A stretch of DNA of 55,902 bases from Candidatus Contendobacter odensis Run_B_J11 (GCF_000531125.1 NZ_CBTK010000112.1:1-55902); one strand, 5' to 3'. Shown: positions 1 through 10,485, counted from the first letter of the stretch. A program made the numbers and translations. Notes: a model not told the origin generated them from the sequence alone.

Positions 1-365
1 CCAGCTACAACCCCGCGCCGCAAGTCACGCAGAACCTCACGGTGGGCAGCCAGAGCTACACTCTGACCGTCGGCAAGGCTGGCACTGGCTCAGGTACGGT
101 GATCACCAGCCCGGCGGGGATCAATTGCGGCGCTACCTGTTCTGCTAAATTCAACAACGGTACCACTGTGACCCTCACTGCTACAGTCGCCAGCGGTTCC
201 ACCTTTGCCGGATGGAATAATAAAGGCTGCACCGGTACACCGGCTACATGCACTGTTGTTGCTACCTTTAACAAAACTGCTGCTAAAACCGCAGCTACCG
301 CATCCGCGCCCTCACCGTCACTCGAGTTCACCCCGGAATCGTTAACACCGGAATCGTCACAGTGA
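1..365 (+). CDS. C-terminal end of a repeat-domain surface/secreted protein (5' truncated by window edge)
   Basis: The reading frame is open from base 3 and stops at 363-365, so only the last 120 or so residues are present. They contain a Thr/Gly/Ser-rich beta segment with a Cys-Gly-Ala-Thr-Cys element followed by a GSTFAGW block and another Cys pair. This pattern is typical of the divergent InlB-B-repeat-like domains found in tandem in large bacterial secreted proteins. The last 30 residues are Ala/Ser/Pro/Thr-rich and show no sorting signal or membrane segment that I can recognise. The function is unknown; adhesion or a surface role is only a family-level guess. A strong hairpin follows at 409-443. 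Confidence 0.6.
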   Translation, partial: SYNPAPQVTQNLTVGSQSYTLTVGKAGTGSGTVITSPAGINCGATCSAKFNNGTTVTLTATVASGSTFAGWNNKGCTGTPATCTVVATFNKTAAKTAATASAPSPSLEFTPESLTPESSQ

Positions 366-408
366 CCAACAGTCCGGTAACATCGCAGTAAACCCGGCTA
401 TAAAAAGT

Positions 409-443
409 CCGCCTCCATTCTGGATAAAACCAGACGGAGGCGG
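409..443 (+). terminator. Hairpin terminator after the left-edge gene
   Basis: An 8-bp outer stem (CCGCCTCC at 409-416 and GGAGGCGG at 436-443) encloses an inner TCTGG/CCAGA stem. A short T-rich stretch (ggtttt) follows about 4 nt later. It lies between the stop at 365 and clpB, so it probably ends the upstream transcript. Confidence 0.7.
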
Positions 444-498
444 AGTGGTTTTCGAGAGAATATCATCGCTGGCGATTTCTACCGCTTAAAAATAGGCA

Positions 499-527
499 CT
501 TGAATTCCTAAAAACTACCACCAGCTA
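499..527 (+). promoter_or_regulatory. Candidate heat-shock (sigma-32-type) promoter of clpB
   Basis: CTTGAA at 499-504 matches the sigma-32 -35 core. A 13-nt spacer is followed by a C-rich CCACCAGCTA at 518-527, a weak match to the CCCCATnTA -10 element. It sits 36 nt before the clpB start. clpB is a classic sigma-32 target in gammaproteobacteria. The -10 match is poor, so the call is tentative. Confidence 0.4.
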
Positions 528-562
528 GTAAGGAATTTTCGAGTTCACTAGAGTAGACCCAG

Positions 563-3160
563 ATGCGCATGGACAAACTGACCAGCAAGTTTCAAATGGC
601 CCTGAGCGACGCCCAAAGTCTGGCGGTGGGCCGCGATCATCAATTTATCGAACCGGCTCATGTATTGGCGACGTTGCTCGATCAAGATGGTGGCACGGTG
701 CGTCCGCTACTCACCCAAGCCGGCGTCAATGTCAAACTGCTGCGCTCGCAACTGAACGAGGCGTTGGATCGCCTGCCGCAAGTCGAAGGCGCAGGCGGCG
801 ATGTGCAGATTTCCAACGCTCTATCGCGATTGCTGAATCAAGCCGACAAGTTGGCTCAGCAACGCAAGGATGCCTACATCTCGTCTGAACTGTTCGTACT
901 GGCGGTTATAGAGGACAAAGGCGAACTGGGCAGCCTACTCCGCAAGGCTGGCGCGACCAATGCTTTGATCGAACGGGGTATCGACGCGATGCGTGGTGGC
1001 CAGAAGGTCGAGGATCAGAATGCTGAAGATCAACGACAGGCATTGGATAAGTACACCATTGACCTCACCGAGCGCGCTGAGCAGGGCAAGCTTGACCCGG
1101 TTATTGGTCGCGATGACGAAATCCGCCGCACCATTCAAGTGTTGCAACGGCGCACCAAAAATAATCCGGTACTGGTTGGCGAGGCCGGTGTTGGCAAAAC
1201 CGCTATCGTCGAAGGACTGGCGCAGCGGATTATCAATGGCGAAGTGCCGGAAGGGTTGAAAAACAAACGAGTTTTATCTCTGGATATGGGCGCATTGATC
1301 GCCGGTGCCAAGTTTCGCGGCGAGTTTGAGGAGCGGTTGAAAGCGGTATTGAAAGACCTGTCCAAGCAGGAAGGTCAGATCATCTTATTTATTGACGAGT
1401 TGCATACCATGGTCGGCGCCGGCAAAGCCGAAGGATCAATGGATGCCGGCAATATGCTCAAACCGGCGCTGGCGCGGGGTGAACTCCACTGCATCGGCGC
1501 GACGACACTGGATGAGTATCGCAAATATGTGGAGAAGGATGCGGCGCTGGAACGGCGTTTCCAAAAGGTTCTGGTGAATGAACCGAATGTTGAGGATACC
1601 ATCGCGATTTTGCGCGGTTTGAAAGAGCGTTATGAAATTCATCACGCGGTGGATATTACTGATCCGGCTATTGTCGCCGCTGCAACTTTGTCACACCGCT
1701 ATATTACCGACCGGCAGTTGCCGGATAAGGCGATTGATTTAGTGGATGAGGCAGCCTCGCGGATCCGCATGGAGATTGATTCCAAACCTGAAGAAATGGA
1801 TCGACTCGACCGGCGACTGATCCAGCTCAAGATCGAACGTGAGGCATTGAAAAAGGAAAACGACGAAGCCTCGAAAAAGCGGTTGGATTTATTGGAGCAG
1901 GAAATCGCCAAGCTGGCGCGTGAAGCCGCCGATCTGGAAGAAATCTGGAAGGCGGAGAAACTGGCGCTGCACGGATCGGCGCAGGTTAAAGAGGAACTGG
2001 AACGGGCGCGGTTGGAATTGGACACGGCCCGCCGCGCTGGCGATTTGGCGCGAATGTCTGAATTGACTTACGGACGGATTCCGGCTTTGGAGCGGCAGTT
2101 GACGCAAGTGGCGGTCGTGGAACACAAGGAATTCAAGCTGCTGCGTAACAAGGTTACGGATGAAGAGATCGCCGAAGTGGTTTCCAAATGGACGGGGATT
2201 CCAGTGGCCAAGATGCTGGAGGGTGAGCGCGATAAACTATTGCGGATGGAGGAAGCGATTCAGCGGCGGGTGGTGGGGCAGACTGAGGCCGTCAAATCCG
2301 TGTGCGATGCGATTCGCCGTTCGCGCGCCGGTTTGTCCGATCCCAAACGACCCAACGGTTCCTTCCTTTTTCTTGGCCCCACTGGGGTTGGAAAGACGGA
2401 GTTGTGCAAAGCGCTGGCCGAATTCCTGTTTGACACTGAGGAGGCGATGGTCCGAATCGATATGTCGGAATTCATGGAGAAACATTCGGTGGCGCGGATG
2501 ATTGGCGCGCCGCCGGGTTATGTCGGCTATGAGGAAGGCGGTTATTTGACCGAAGCGATACGGCGACGGCCCTACAGCGTTATTCTGCTGGACGAGATCG
2601 AGAAAGCCCACGCCGATGTATTCAATGTGCTATTGCAAGTGCTGGATGATGGACGCTTGACCGATGGTCAGGGTCGCACGGTGGATTTCCGCAATACGGT
2701 CATCGTGATGACTTCCAATCTCGGCTCGCAGATGATTCAGGAGTTGGCGGCGCAAGATAATTACCCGTTGATGAAAAGCATGGTGATGACGCAGGTGGCG
2801 GATCATTTTCGCCCAGAGTTCATCAACCGAATTGACGAGGTGGTGGTGTTTCATCCGCTGGGCCGTGATCAGATTCGAGCGATTGCTGATATTCAAATCG
2901 GTTATCTACGCCAGCGACTGCTTGATCGGCAAATGGGACTGGAAGTCACCGCAGCGGCGCTGGATCGGCTGGGTGAAGCGGGTTTTGATCCGGTCTACGG
3001 CGCCCGGCCCCTCAAGCGGGCGATCCAACAGGAATTGGAAAATCCACTGGCGCGGCGGATTCTGGCCGGCGAGTTTGGCCCGGACGATACCGTGATGGTG
3101 GATGTCGGAACGGGCGGGCTGACGTTCCGCAAGGGTGGGGGAGTGCAGTTGAGGAAGTAA
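563..3160 (+). CDS. clpB: ATP-dependent disaggregase ClpB
   Basis: This Hsp100/ClpB chaperone of 865 aa has nearly the same length as the E. coli protein. As a cytosolic hexamer it threads aggregated proteins through its pore and cooperates with DnaK. The order is an N-terminal Clp repeat domain (about 1-145), a first AAA+ domain with Walker A GEAGVGKT at 206-213 and Walker B FIDELH, the long middle coiled-coil insertion (about 400-530) that distinguishes ClpB from ClpA/C, and a second AAA+ domain with Walker A GPTGVGKT at 605-612. The start ATG at 563 gives the normal MRMDKLT-type N terminus although the Shine-Dalgarno is weak. It stands alone between a terminator and a convergent gene. A possible sigma-32 promoter lies upstream. 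Confidence 0.97.
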   Translation: MRMDKLTSKFQMALSDAQSLAVGRDHQFIEPAHVLATLLDQDGGTVRPLLTQAGVNVKLLRSQLNEALDRLPQVEGAGGDVQISNALSRLLNQADKLAQQRKDAYISSELFVLAVIEDKGELGSLLRKAGATNALIERGIDAMRGGQKVEDQNAEDQRQALDKYTIDLTERAEQGKLDPVIGRDDEIRRTIQVLQRRTKNNPVLVGEAGVGKTAIVEGLAQRIINGEVPEGLKNKRVLSLDMGALIAGAKFRGEFEERLKAVLKDLSKQEGQIILFIDELHTMVGAGKAEGSMDAGNMLKPALARGELHCIGATTLDEYRKYVEKDAALERRFQKVLVNEPNVEDTIAILRGLKERYEIHHAVDITDPAIVAAATLSHRYITDRQLPDKAIDLVDEAASRIRMEIDSKPEEMDRLDRRLIQLKIEREALKKENDEASKKRLDLLEQEIAKLAREAADLEEIWKAEKLALHGSAQVKEELERARLELDTARRAGDLARMSELTYGRIPALERQLTQVAVVEHKEFKLLRNKVTDEEIAEVVSKWTGIPVAKMLEGERDKLLRMEEAIQRRVVGQTEAVKSVCDAIRRSRAGLSDPKRPNGSFLFLGPTGVGKTELCKALAEFLFDTEEAMVRIDMSEFMEKHSVARMIGAPPGYVGYEEGGYLTEAIRRRPYSVILLDEIEKAHADVFNVLLQVLDDGRLTDGQGRTVDFRNTVIVMTSNLGSQMIQELAAQDNYPLMKSMVMTQVADHFRPEFINRIDEVVVFHPLGRDQIRAIADIQIGYLRQRLLDRQMGLEVTAAALDRLGEAGFDPVYGARPLKRAIQQELENPLARRILAGEFGPDDTVMVDVGTGGLTFRKGGGVQLRK

Positions 3161-3169
3161 AACCGGGGT

Positions 3170-3192
3170 GGCGCGGGCCTCCTGCCCGTGCC
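3170..3192. terminator. Hairpin between convergent clpB and nitrilase-family gene
   Basis: A 9-bp inverted repeat (GGCGCGGGC at 3170-3178, GCCCGTGCC at 3184-3192, one G-T pair) with a 5-nt loop fills the 47-nt gap between two convergent stops. No T-run follows on either strand. It may work as a bidirectional terminator or be a REP-like element. Confidence 0.45.
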
Positions 3193-3207
3193 ATAGCCGA
3201 TCAAAAC

Positions 3208-4029
3208 CTATGCAACAGAAGGTACCCGGTGTTGCAGCACCGGAAATTGCCGCCGCACACTCTCCAATCGCTCGCGGCTAAACTCGGCCAGCACCACCCC
3301 AGGTCCCCACGGCTGCCGGTTTAGAATGACGCCCCACGGGTCAATAATCAGGCTGTCGCCGTAGGTCTCCCGGCCGCTGGCGTGTCTGCCACTTTGCGCC
3401 GCCGCGATGAGGTAGCACTGATTCTCGATAGCGCGGGCGCGCAACAGGATTTCCCAATGCGCCTGGCCGGTGGCGGCGGTGAACGCCGCCGGCAACGCCA
3501 TAATTTCCATCCCCTGCTCCACCAGAGTGCGAAATTGCTCTGGGAAGCGCAAGTCGTAACACACCGCCAGCCCCAGCCGGCCCAGCGGGGTCTCGGTCAC
3601 CACGTAGCGATCCCCCGGGGCGATGGTGGCCGATTCGGCGTAGTGTTCTGCGCTGCCCACCACCTGAACATCGAACAGATGCACCTTGTCATAGCGGGCC
3701 ACCTGCCGACCCTGATTATCGAACAGCAGGCACGCCGCCCGCACCCGCGCTGCATCGGCGGTGGTTTGCAGAGGAATCGTACCGCCGACCAGCCACAGCC
3801 GATGCCGCACCGCCTGTTCGGCCAGGAAAGTTTGGATCGGTCCTGCGCCTTCGATTTCCCGCACCGCCAGCTTGTCACTTTCCCGCTGGCCCATCAGGGC
3901 GAAGTTTTCCGGCAAGACCGCCAGTTGCGCTCCGCCGGCAGCGGCTTGGGCTAGAAGATTGGCAGCAGCAGCCAGATTTTCGGCGACGCTGGGACCGGAA
4001 ACCATCTGAATCGCAGCGATGATCGGCAT
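3208..4029 (-). CDS. Carbon-nitrogen hydrolase, Nit1/Nit2-like amidase
   Basis: This 273-aa nitrilase-superfamily protein shows the Glu-Lys-Cys triad in context: Glu in LPENF near residue 41, Lys in YDKVHLFD near 114, and Cys in VCYDLRFPE near 157. The YDLRFPE surroundings and overall length match the Nit/deaminated-glutathione amidase branch, which repairs the toxic deaminated form of glutathione, rather than true nitrilases. It is the last gene of the leuS-to-nit block, 20 nt after yhdP. In Pseudomonas a nitrilase-family gene also follows the yhdP homologue and precedes tldD. Here tldD is absent and clpB is convergent instead. The precise substrate is inferred from family only. Confidence 0.88.
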   Translation of the reverse strand: MPIIAAIQMVSGPSVAENLAAAANLLAQAAAGGAQLAVLPENFALMGQRESDKLAVREIEGAGPIQTFLAEQAVRHRLWLVGGTIPLQTTADAARVRAACLLFDNQGRQVARYDKVHLFDVQVVGSAEHYAESATIAPGDRYVVTETPLGRLGLAVCYDLRFPEQFRTLVEQGMEIMALPAAFTAATGQAHWEILLRARAIENQCYLIAAAQSGRHASGRETYGDSLIIDPWGVILNRQPWGPGVVLAEFSRERLESVRRQFPVLQHRVPSVA

Positions 4030-4049
4030 TCGGAGTTCTCCTTCGCGAT

Positions 4050-7000
4050 TTACTGGTCACCCACCCACCCTTTTGGTGGGGCGGTGGGATGCGGTTCTTC
4101 TACTAATTTTATTACCGGGCGATCCCAGGAACCGGTCAGTGCATAGTGATAGCGGGTCGCCTGTTCGATACCTTTTTGCAGCAACCGTTCGGCCAACAGA
4201 ACCGCTGCGCCCACTGCTGGCCCGCCGGCAAGGACTCCCGCGATAGGCAATGCACCGCCAAAGCGGGGGGTGACCGTGACGCGCTGTTCGTAATCGCGTT
4301 CCTTCAATCCGGTTCGACCCTGAATCTGAATGTGGGCCGCCGGCGCTTCAATCGTCAGATTATCGGTGTAGGCCTGTCCTTGCCTGAAGGTGAATTCACC
4401 GGTGATCTGATCAAATCCCGTCCCGGACTGGAAGAGATCACTGAAGTCGAGGCTTAGGCGGCGCATCAGATTTTGTACGTTGAATAACCCAATCATCCGC
4501 CCCATGCCTGGGTCAACATCCAGTAGCTGGCCGGGGCCGACCTGAAACTTCAGTGTACCCTCCAAGCGATCCAGCGCGAAATCAGGTAATGCTGCTGCCC
4601 ATTCAGCCACCAGTTCCGCTTGGGTCTCGCCACGAGCGATGCCAGCACCCGAATAACCAAACGCGGTCAGCGTCTCACCCAACGCCCGACTGTGTAACGT
4701 AGCCTGCAAGCGTGATGCTTGGCCGCCAATGGCCCATCGCCAGTCGCCGCTGGCATCAATGCGCTGTCGTTCGGAATCCAGAGTAAATTCGCTCAGGCGG
4801 ATACCGCTGGGGTAGGGCATGGCTACCAGCCGCAACTGGCCCAGCATGGCTTTATCCAACCGCAGATCGGACGCAGTGAATACCAGCGGCGGCAACTGGC
4901 GTGGATCTGAATCGCGGGTATTTTTAGCAACGGAGGGGATGGAATCCGTTAAGCGATGCAGGTACAGCCGCCGTAGCGCCGCATGGATCGGGCGCTCTGG
5001 GCTGGGTTGATCCGGCAGGATCACGCGCCCGGCCAACGCTTCGCCATCCAATTCAAGCTGCATCCCCTGATCTTGACGAGTTGCGTTCAGCGTGACCCCG
5101 GAGAAGCGTTGGCGACCGACGATCAGTTCACCGATTCGGGCATCAAGGTTGCGCAGTACGCGCCACGGACGAGCGTTCTCAAGCGTTTTTGTCTTTGGCG
5201 CGGGTAGGAGAGGGGAAGCAGGCGCGGTCAGTTCCCAACGCGGGAGGCGGGCAACGACCGCTAATCCTGGAACATCGGGCAATTTCGCCGCACCGGCATT
5301 AATCCGCAGTTCGCCACTTGCCAGTCGGGGATCGCGGGGAAAACCCGCCAATTCCAGCGTTGCCCGCACTTCCTCGCCATACTCCAGCGCCAATTCCAGC
5401 GCATCCGGTGGATGAGGATGCAGATCGATCCGCAGCGGGCGAATTTCGGTCGCCGTTTTGCCCAAGGGTTGCGGCAACTGAATGACGATGCCGCGCAAAT
5501 CCGAATGTAAATCCAGAGCAAAGCGTGGCGCCTCATCGCGCTGTTCGCGGCGTCCGGTGGGTACTGTCAATACCGCTTCCCAAGCGCTTTTACCGCTGAC
5601 ATACGGCGCTAACGCCGTTGCGGTGGGTTCTCCAACCAATGCTGGAAGTCCTAATCGGCCTCGCAATCGGGTTTGCAGTTCGCGGCGACCTTCGCGATCG
5701 ATCAAATCCAGATCCAGCCGGATCGGCTCACCGCGCAACAGCGTTTGCACGTCCTTGGCATCCAGGCTGGCTTCGGTGAAACGCACCTCGCCACGCAATC
5801 GGCCGAGTTCGAGATTCCAGCCGGGCAAGATGACGCCGCCGCCCAGCAGGCCCACTTGGCCTTTGACCCGGTTGGTGCGGGCATTGACCGGCAGGGGCAG
5901 CGTCAAGTCGAGGTCCAGGGTGTTAGCGCCGCTGATGCGTAAATCCGGCAGGTCTTCGCCCAGTTCTTGTCCAACCGGACTGTCCTTGAGCGCCCGCCAC
6001 AGGGTAGCTCCAGGCCCTTTGATCTGGCTCTGAACCCGCACCGTCGCCTGATCGAGATCGTCGATCCAGGCGGTGATGCGTTCTGCTTTAGCATCGAGCA
6101 GGTGGCCGCTGGCCGCTTCTACCCGTAGTCCACGATTGCGAAAGGTTGCAGCCGCCCGCAATCTCTCCAGTCGCGGCCAGCCGGGGGCATAATCCAGTGT
6201 TACATTTTCGAACCACAGCCGAGTTTCAAATAGCCCTTGACCGTTGTCGAAGGGGAAATCGGCGAGCGAGCCTCGAAACATCAGATTGCCTGCCGCTCGC
6301 CCATCCACCAGCGCTTGATCCAGCCAGGCGAGACCATCAGCAGGGAGGGTTGTTGGTAGATAGTGCCGCACCCGCTCAACTCTGACATCACGTAAAAAGC
6401 CCTGCAAATCCAGAAGCGGTTGACCCGTACTTGGCACAGTCACGCGACCCCAGATACGGGCGTTAAGATCGGCATTGGCCAAATCCAGGCCGGTGCTTTC
6501 CAAGCGCAATCCATCCGCTTCACGCGCCCACGTCAGCGTTCCAGCCAAAGTATCGAGCGTAATAGGAGCGCGTAACAGGCCAGCGGTATCTACCCGGACT
6601 TGGCGGCTGTCGAGTTTGACGCGGCACTGATCAGGCGCGAATTCTAAAGTTCCAGTCAGATGGCTCAGTCCCGGCAGACCGTGAGCCGCTTGCAACGCCA
6701 CATCGCGCAACTGGGCAGTGACGGCATAAGTGCCGGTAGCGGCCTGAACTGCGATTTCCGGAAGATCACCCTGGGGATTGAGCGATGCGAGCCATGGTCG
6801 GGTTGGTTCATTCAGCCACCGGGTTGCCCATGCGGCGACATCCTGGGCGCGCAGATCGCGGACTCGACCCTGCCACTGTTCGCCGGTCTGGCTCAACTCG
6901 AAGGTGGGTTCAGCGACAATTTGGCCCTTGCGATCCTCGAATTGGGCGTGGCCTCGCAGTTGCCAACCGGTTTCCAGCTTCTGGCCGTCCAGCGTTAATT

Positions 7001-7898
7001 CGGTTGCCGGCTGATTCGTCAACCATCGTCCCAGCAGAGCGAAACGCGATGGCGCGTCCAATTCCGCCCCGGATAGCCGCAGCCGGCCTTCGATGCGAGT
7101 CGGTCGCCAGTCGCGCCAGTCGCCGCGCAGTTCCAGCGCCGCCTGGCCAGCGGTGAATCCCAGCGGCAATTTCCAATCGGCCAGATGCAGCCGGTCGGCG
7201 CGGAACTCGAAGGTTCCCTGCCAGAATTCCGGATCGGCATGGGGCCGTTCTACACTGAACTCGATCCGGTCGCCGATGTCGCCAGGTAATTCAGCAGTGA
7301 AGAGCAAGCGTTGGCCGTGCGGAGTGTCCCGCACCTGAAAATAAGGATGCAGGAGGTGCAGGGCAACGCCATCACGGCGCCGCAGGGTCAACTGGTCGCC
7401 GATGAGATCCAGTCGGCCCACCTCAAATAGCCAGCGGGCGACCTCCGGCAGCGACGGCGCGCTTTCCGCCGCACTGGCGTCAGCCCGCAGGCGTAGCGTC
7501 TCTTCCGGCCCTTGTTCCAGCGTCAGATTCACGCCCTCCAGTCGGATATGACTGAACGCCGGTCGCCATTCCCACACCGAGCGCCACAGGTTCACTGTGG
7601 CCGCTGCCCGGCTGAAGCTGGCCAGCACCGCACCGGTTTCGGGATCGCGCAGGCTGACGCCTTGCAACCGCAGACCCAACCACCAACCTTCGCGCTCGGC
7701 GGTCACCGCCTTAATCTGCGCCGGTACGTGGAGATAGTCGCCCAACGCGGTAGCCAGGGCTTCACGATAGTCGTTCAAACGTGGCAACAGCCACCATTGC
7801 CCGAACGCCGCCAGCAGCAGCAACGGCAACAGCAGCGCCAGAACCAGCCGGCGCGCCCACCGCAACGGTTGGCGGGCTGCGCCCCAAACCCGTCTCAC
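4050..7898 (-). CDS. yhdP: YhdP family AsmA-like inner-membrane transport protein
   Basis: This is a very large protein (1,282 aa) with one N-terminal membrane segment (about residues 15-40, Leu-rich) followed by a long beta-rich periplasmic region, as in the YhdP/TIGR02099 family. YhdP, TamB and YdbH are AsmA-like bridge proteins that move phospholipid from the inner to the outer membrane in E. coli. The C-terminal portion has the AsmA-like segment ending in a short hydrophobic stretch and a conserved tail near KLVEEP. The start is GTG at 7898 and overlaps the rng stop by 4 nt (GTGA), so translation is probably coupled. Its position after maf and rng matches the standard gammaproteobacterial order. 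Confidence 0.92.
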   Translation of the reverse strand: MRRVWGAARQPLRWARRLVLALLLPLLLLAAFGQWWLLPRLNDYREALATALGDYLHVPAQIKAVTAEREGWWLGLRLQGVSLRDPETGAVLASFSRAAATVNLWRSVWEWRPAFSHIRLEGVNLTLEQGPEETLRLRADASAAESAPSLPEVARWLFEVGRLDLIGDQLTLRRRDGVALHLLHPYFQVRDTPHGQRLLFTAELPGDIGDRIEFSVERPHADPEFWQGTFEFRADRLHLADWKLPLGFTAGQAALELRGDWRDWRPTRIEGRLRLSGAELDAPSRFALLGRWLTNQPATELTLDGQKLETGWQLRGHAQFEDRKGQIVAEPTFELSQTGEQWQGRVRDLRAQDVAAWATRWLNEPTRPWLASLNPQGDLPEIAVQAATGTYAVTAQLRDVALQAAHGLPGLSHLTGTLEFAPDQCRVKLDSRQVRVDTAGLLRAPITLDTLAGTLTWAREADGLRLESTGLDLANADLNARIWGRVTVPSTGQPLLDLQGFLRDVRVERVRHYLPTTLPADGLAWLDQALVDGRAAGNLMFRGSLADFPFDNGQGLFETRLWFENVTLDYAPGWPRLERLRAAATFRNRGLRVEAASGHLLDAKAERITAWIDDLDQATVRVQSQIKGPGATLWRALKDSPVGQELGEDLPDLRISGANTLDLDLTLPLPVNARTNRVKGQVGLLGGGVILPGWNLELGRLRGEVRFTEASLDAKDVQTLLRGEPIRLDLDLIDREGRRELQTRLRGRLGLPALVGEPTATALAPYVSGKSAWEAVLTVPTGRREQRDEAPRFALDLHSDLRGIVIQLPQPLGKTATEIRPLRIDLHPHPPDALELALEYGEEVRATLELAGFPRDPRLASGELRINAGAAKLPDVPGLAVVARLPRWELTAPASPLLPAPKTKTLENARPWRVLRNLDARIGELIVGRQRFSGVTLNATRQDQGMQLELDGEALAGRVILPDQPSPERPIHAALRRLYLHRLTDSIPSVAKNTRDSDPRQLPPLVFTASDLRLDKAMLGQLRLVAMPYPSGIRLSEFTLDSERQRIDASGDWRWAIGGQASRLQATLHSRALGETLTAFGYSGAGIARGETQAELVAEWAAALPDFALDRLEGTLKFQVGPGQLLDVDPGMGRMIGLFNVQNLMRRLSLDFSDLFQSGTGFDQITGEFTFRQGQAYTDNLTIEAPAAHIQIQGRTGLKERDYEQRVTVTPRFGGALPIAGVLAGGPAVGAAVLLAERLLQKGIEQATRYHYALTGSWDRPVIKLVEEPHPTAPPKGWVGDQ

Positions 7899-9397
7899 AT
7901 CAACACCACGTCATATTGTTCGCGGGTGTAGAGCGCCTCGGCCTGGAACTTGATGGGAATGCCGATAAATGCTTCCAGTTGCGCCACGCTGGTGGATTCC
8001 TGATCCTGCATCGCATCCACCACATCCGGCGCGGCCAGCACCACAAACTGGCGCGGCGAATATTGGCGGGTTTCGCGCAGCAGCTCGCGGAAGATTTCGT
8101 AACACACCGTTTCGGCGGTCTTGATGGAGCCGCGCCCGTCGCACAAGGGGCAGGGCTCGCATAGAATCTGCTCCAGACTTTCACGGGTGCGCTTGCGGGT
8201 CATTTCCACCAGGCCCAGCGGCGACACCTGGGAAATATGGCTCTTGGCCCGATCCTTCTCCAGATGCTTCTCCAGCGCTTTCAACACCGCCTGCCGATGT
8301 TCCTCGCTGACCATGTCAATGAAATCGAGAATGATGATCCCGCCCAGATTGCGCAGTCGTAATTGCCGGGCGATGGCGGCGGCGGCTTCCAGGTTGGTCT
8401 TGAAGATGGTTTCTTCCAGATTGCGATGCCCGACATAAGCGCCGGTATTAACATCAATCGTGGCCATAGCTTCAGTCTGATCCACGATCAGATAGCCGCC
8501 GGATTTAAGCGGAACCTTCTTGCCCAGCGCCTTCTGCAACTCATCTTCAATGCCGTACAACTCGAAAATGGGTCGCTCCCCCGGATAATGTTCCAGGCGT
8601 GGTCCCATTTCCGGCACGAACTTGTCAGCGAACTCCAGCATCCGTTGGCAGGTTTCGCGGGAGTCAATGCGAACCTTCTCCACGTTGTCGCCGATAAAAT
8701 CGCGCAACACCCGCAACACCAGCGGCAAGTCCTCGTACAGAGTGAGAATGCCGCTGGTTTCCTTTATCCGCTCCCGGATCGAACTCCATAACCGTTGCAA
8801 AAACTGCATGTCGGCTTGCAGCGCCTCGGATTCCGCGCCTTCCGCCGCCGTGCGGACGATATAGCCGCCGCCGAATTCGGCGCGGAAGGCGTTGACCACT
8901 TCTTTCAGCCGTTGCCGCTCGCGCTCGCCGTCGATTTTGACCGATACCCCGGCTACGTCAGAGTCGGCCAGGAACACCAGGAACCGCGAGGGCAGGGTGA
9001 TATGCGTGGTCAGCCGCGCGCCCTTGGTGCCGATGGGATCTTTGATGACCTGCACCACCAGTTCCTGGCCTTCACGCACCAGATCGGTGATGGCGAGCGC
9101 CGCCCGATCACTGTGGGTGGCGCTCGCGCCGCTTTCGGGCAAAGACTCCGGACGAATATCGGAGACATGCAGGAAGGCCGCCCGCTCCAGGCCGATGTCC
9201 ACAAACGCCGCTTCCATGCCGGGCAGCACTCGGCAGGCCCGGCCTTTGTAGATGTTGCCGACCAAGCCGCGCTTGCCGGCGCGCTCAATCAAAATTTCCT
9301 GCAAGACGCCGTTTTCGACCACGGCGACCCGGGTTTCGCGGGGCGTGACGTTAATCAGGATTTCGTCGCCCGTGCCGCCTTCGGTGCGTGTGGCCAT
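7895..9397 (-). CDS. rng: Ribonuclease G
   Basis: This member of the RNase E/G family has 500 aa, close to E. coli RNase G (489). It lacks the long disordered degradosome scaffold of RNase E, so it is RNase G. It cleaves single-stranded AU-rich RNA and matures the 5' end of 16S rRNA. Visible features are the split S1 region (GLVGNIYKGR and the ERAAFLHVSDI strand), the catalytic DNase-I-like block with IIILDFIDM, and the Zn-link CEPCPLC near residue 405. It lies 34 nt downstream of maf and overlaps yhdP by 4 nt, in the conserved maf-rng-yhdP order. Confidence 0.95.
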   Translation of the reverse strand: MATRTEGGTGDEILINVTPRETRVAVVENGVLQEILIERAGKRGLVGNIYKGRACRVLPGMEAAFVDIGLERAAFLHVSDIRPESLPESGASATHSDRAALAITDLVREGQELVVQVIKDPIGTKGARLTTHITLPSRFLVFLADSDVAGVSVKIDGERERQRLKEVVNAFRAEFGGGYIVRTAAEGAESEALQADMQFLQRLWSSIRERIKETSGILTLYEDLPLVLRVLRDFIGDNVEKVRIDSRETCQRMLEFADKFVPEMGPRLEHYPGERPIFELYGIEDELQKALGKKVPLKSGGYLIVDQTEAMATIDVNTGAYVGHRNLEETIFKTNLEAAAAIARQLRLRNLGGIIILDFIDMVSEEHRQAVLKALEKHLEKDRAKSHISQVSPLGLVEMTRKRTRESLEQILCEPCPLCDGRGSIKTAETVCYEIFRELLRETRQYSPRQFVVLAAPDVVDAMQDQESTSVAQLEAFIGIPIKFQAEALYTREQYDVVLM

Positions 9398-9431
9398 ACG
9401 GTTTCAATCCATCGGGGGAAGTAGAAAATCG

Positions 9432-10013
9432 CTAAAAGTGGATACCGAACTCCCGCAGCAGCTCAGCGGTTTCAAACAGTGGCAAACCCATGACGCCGGA
9501 GTAGCTGCCGTGAAGCTCGCTGATGAAGGCGGCGGCCCGGCCCTGAATACCGTAACCGCCGGCTTTATCCAGCGGTTCGCGGCTGTCCCAATAGTCTGCG
9601 CATTCCAGCGGCGTCAGTTCGCGGAACCGAACCCGGCTCTCCTGCACTTTGACCGCCGCGCCGGTCGAGGTTGCCAGCGCCACTGCGCTCAGCACTTGAT
9701 GCTCACGGCCAGACAATAAGGCCAGCATCGCCAACCCTTGCTGTCGGTCGCCAGGCTTGCCGAGAATGACGCCATCCACGACGACTGCGGTATCCGCACC
9801 CAGTACCGGACAGGGTTTACGGCGACCCAGCGCTTGTACACCCACCTGCGCCTTAGTCCGCGCCAGCCGGGCGACATAGGCTGGAGGATTCTCGTCGGGC
9901 AACGGCGTTTCGTCCACTGCTACCGGGATCAAACGGTAAGCAACGCCCATCTGACGCAGCAATGCGCGACGACGCGGCGAGGCTGAGGCGAGATAGATCT
10001 GGATAGCCGGCAT
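9432..10013 (-). CDS. maf: Maf family nucleoside triphosphate pyrophosphatase (YhdE-type)
   Basis: The 193-aa protein begins with the Maf signature SASPRR near residue 10, followed by VDET and later [10 protein letters not shown], the nucleotide/metal-binding blocks of the family. Maf proteins hydrolyse non-canonical or excess NTPs (dTTP/UTP for the YhdE branch) to monophosphates and PPi. The branch is suggested here by the rng linkage. ATG at 10013 lies 1 nt after the rlmH stop (TGACATG arrangement), which implies translational coupling. This joins the rlmH group and the maf-rng group, which are apart in Pseudomonas. Confidence 0.93.
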   Translation of the reverse strand: MPAIQIYLASASPRRRALLRQMGVAYRLIPVAVDETPLPDENPPAYVARLARTKAQVGVQALGRRKPCPVLGADTAVVVDGVILGKPGDRQQGLAMLALLSGREHQVLSAVALATSTGAAVKVQESRVRFRELTPLECADYWDSREPLDKAGGYGIQGRAAAFISELHGSYSGVMGLPLFETAELLREFGIHF

Positions 10014-10014
10014 G

Positions 10015-10485
10015 TCAGGCGCGGTGATAAGGATGATGATGCAACAGGCTCCACGCCCGGTAAATCTGTTCAGCGACCACGACCCGTACCAGCGGATGCG
10101 GCAAGGTCAATCGCGATAGCGACCACAGCCCATCGGCGCGGGCGCGGCAGGCGGGATCAAGTCCATCCGGGCCGCCCACCAGCAAGCTGATCTCGCGTCC
10201 ATCGCGTAGCCAGCCGGCTAACTGTTCAGCCAATTCGGCGGTACTCCACGGCTGGCCGCGCTCGTCCAGAGCAACGATCCGGGAACCGGCTGGCGCTGCG
10301 GTCAACAGGCGTTCGCCTTCGTCATGGACGATGCGGGCCAGATCAGGATGAGCGCCGCGCTTGCCCGCAGGAATTTCAACCAGGTTCAGCATACATTCCC
10401 GGGTCAGCCGTTCAGCGTATTCTGAGTAGCCCGCCTTAACCCAACTTGGCATCCGGGTACCAATGGCGAGCAGGTGAATTTTCAT
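10015..10485 (-). CDS. rlmH: 23S rRNA (pseudouridine1915-N3)-methyltransferase RlmH
   Basis: The 156-aa SPOUT methyltransferase has the same size as E. coli RlmH (155). It methylates pseudouridine 1915 in helix 69 of assembled 70S ribosomes using SAM. Visible motifs are the N-terminal [13 protein letters not shown] strand, the SAM-knot segment [10 protein letters not shown] and the C-terminal [15 protein letters not shown] helix that completes the trefoil knot. It follows rsfS after 18 nt; nadD-rsfS-rlmH is a conserved trio. Confidence 0.96.
   Translation of the reverse strand: MKIHLLAIGTRMPSWVKAGYSEYAERLTRECMLNLVEIPAGKRGAHPDLARIVHDEGERLLTAAPAGSRIVALDERGQPWSTAELAEQLAGWLRDGREISLLVGGPDGLDPACRARADGLWSLSRLTLPHPLVRVVVAEQIYRAWSLLHHHPYHRA

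Noticed and set aside
3382-3954. Open frame of 190 codons on the plus strand inside the nitrilase-family gene
   Set aside because: It is an antisense shadow with no family-like residues and no ribosome binding site, while the minus-strand gene has a full catalytic triad.
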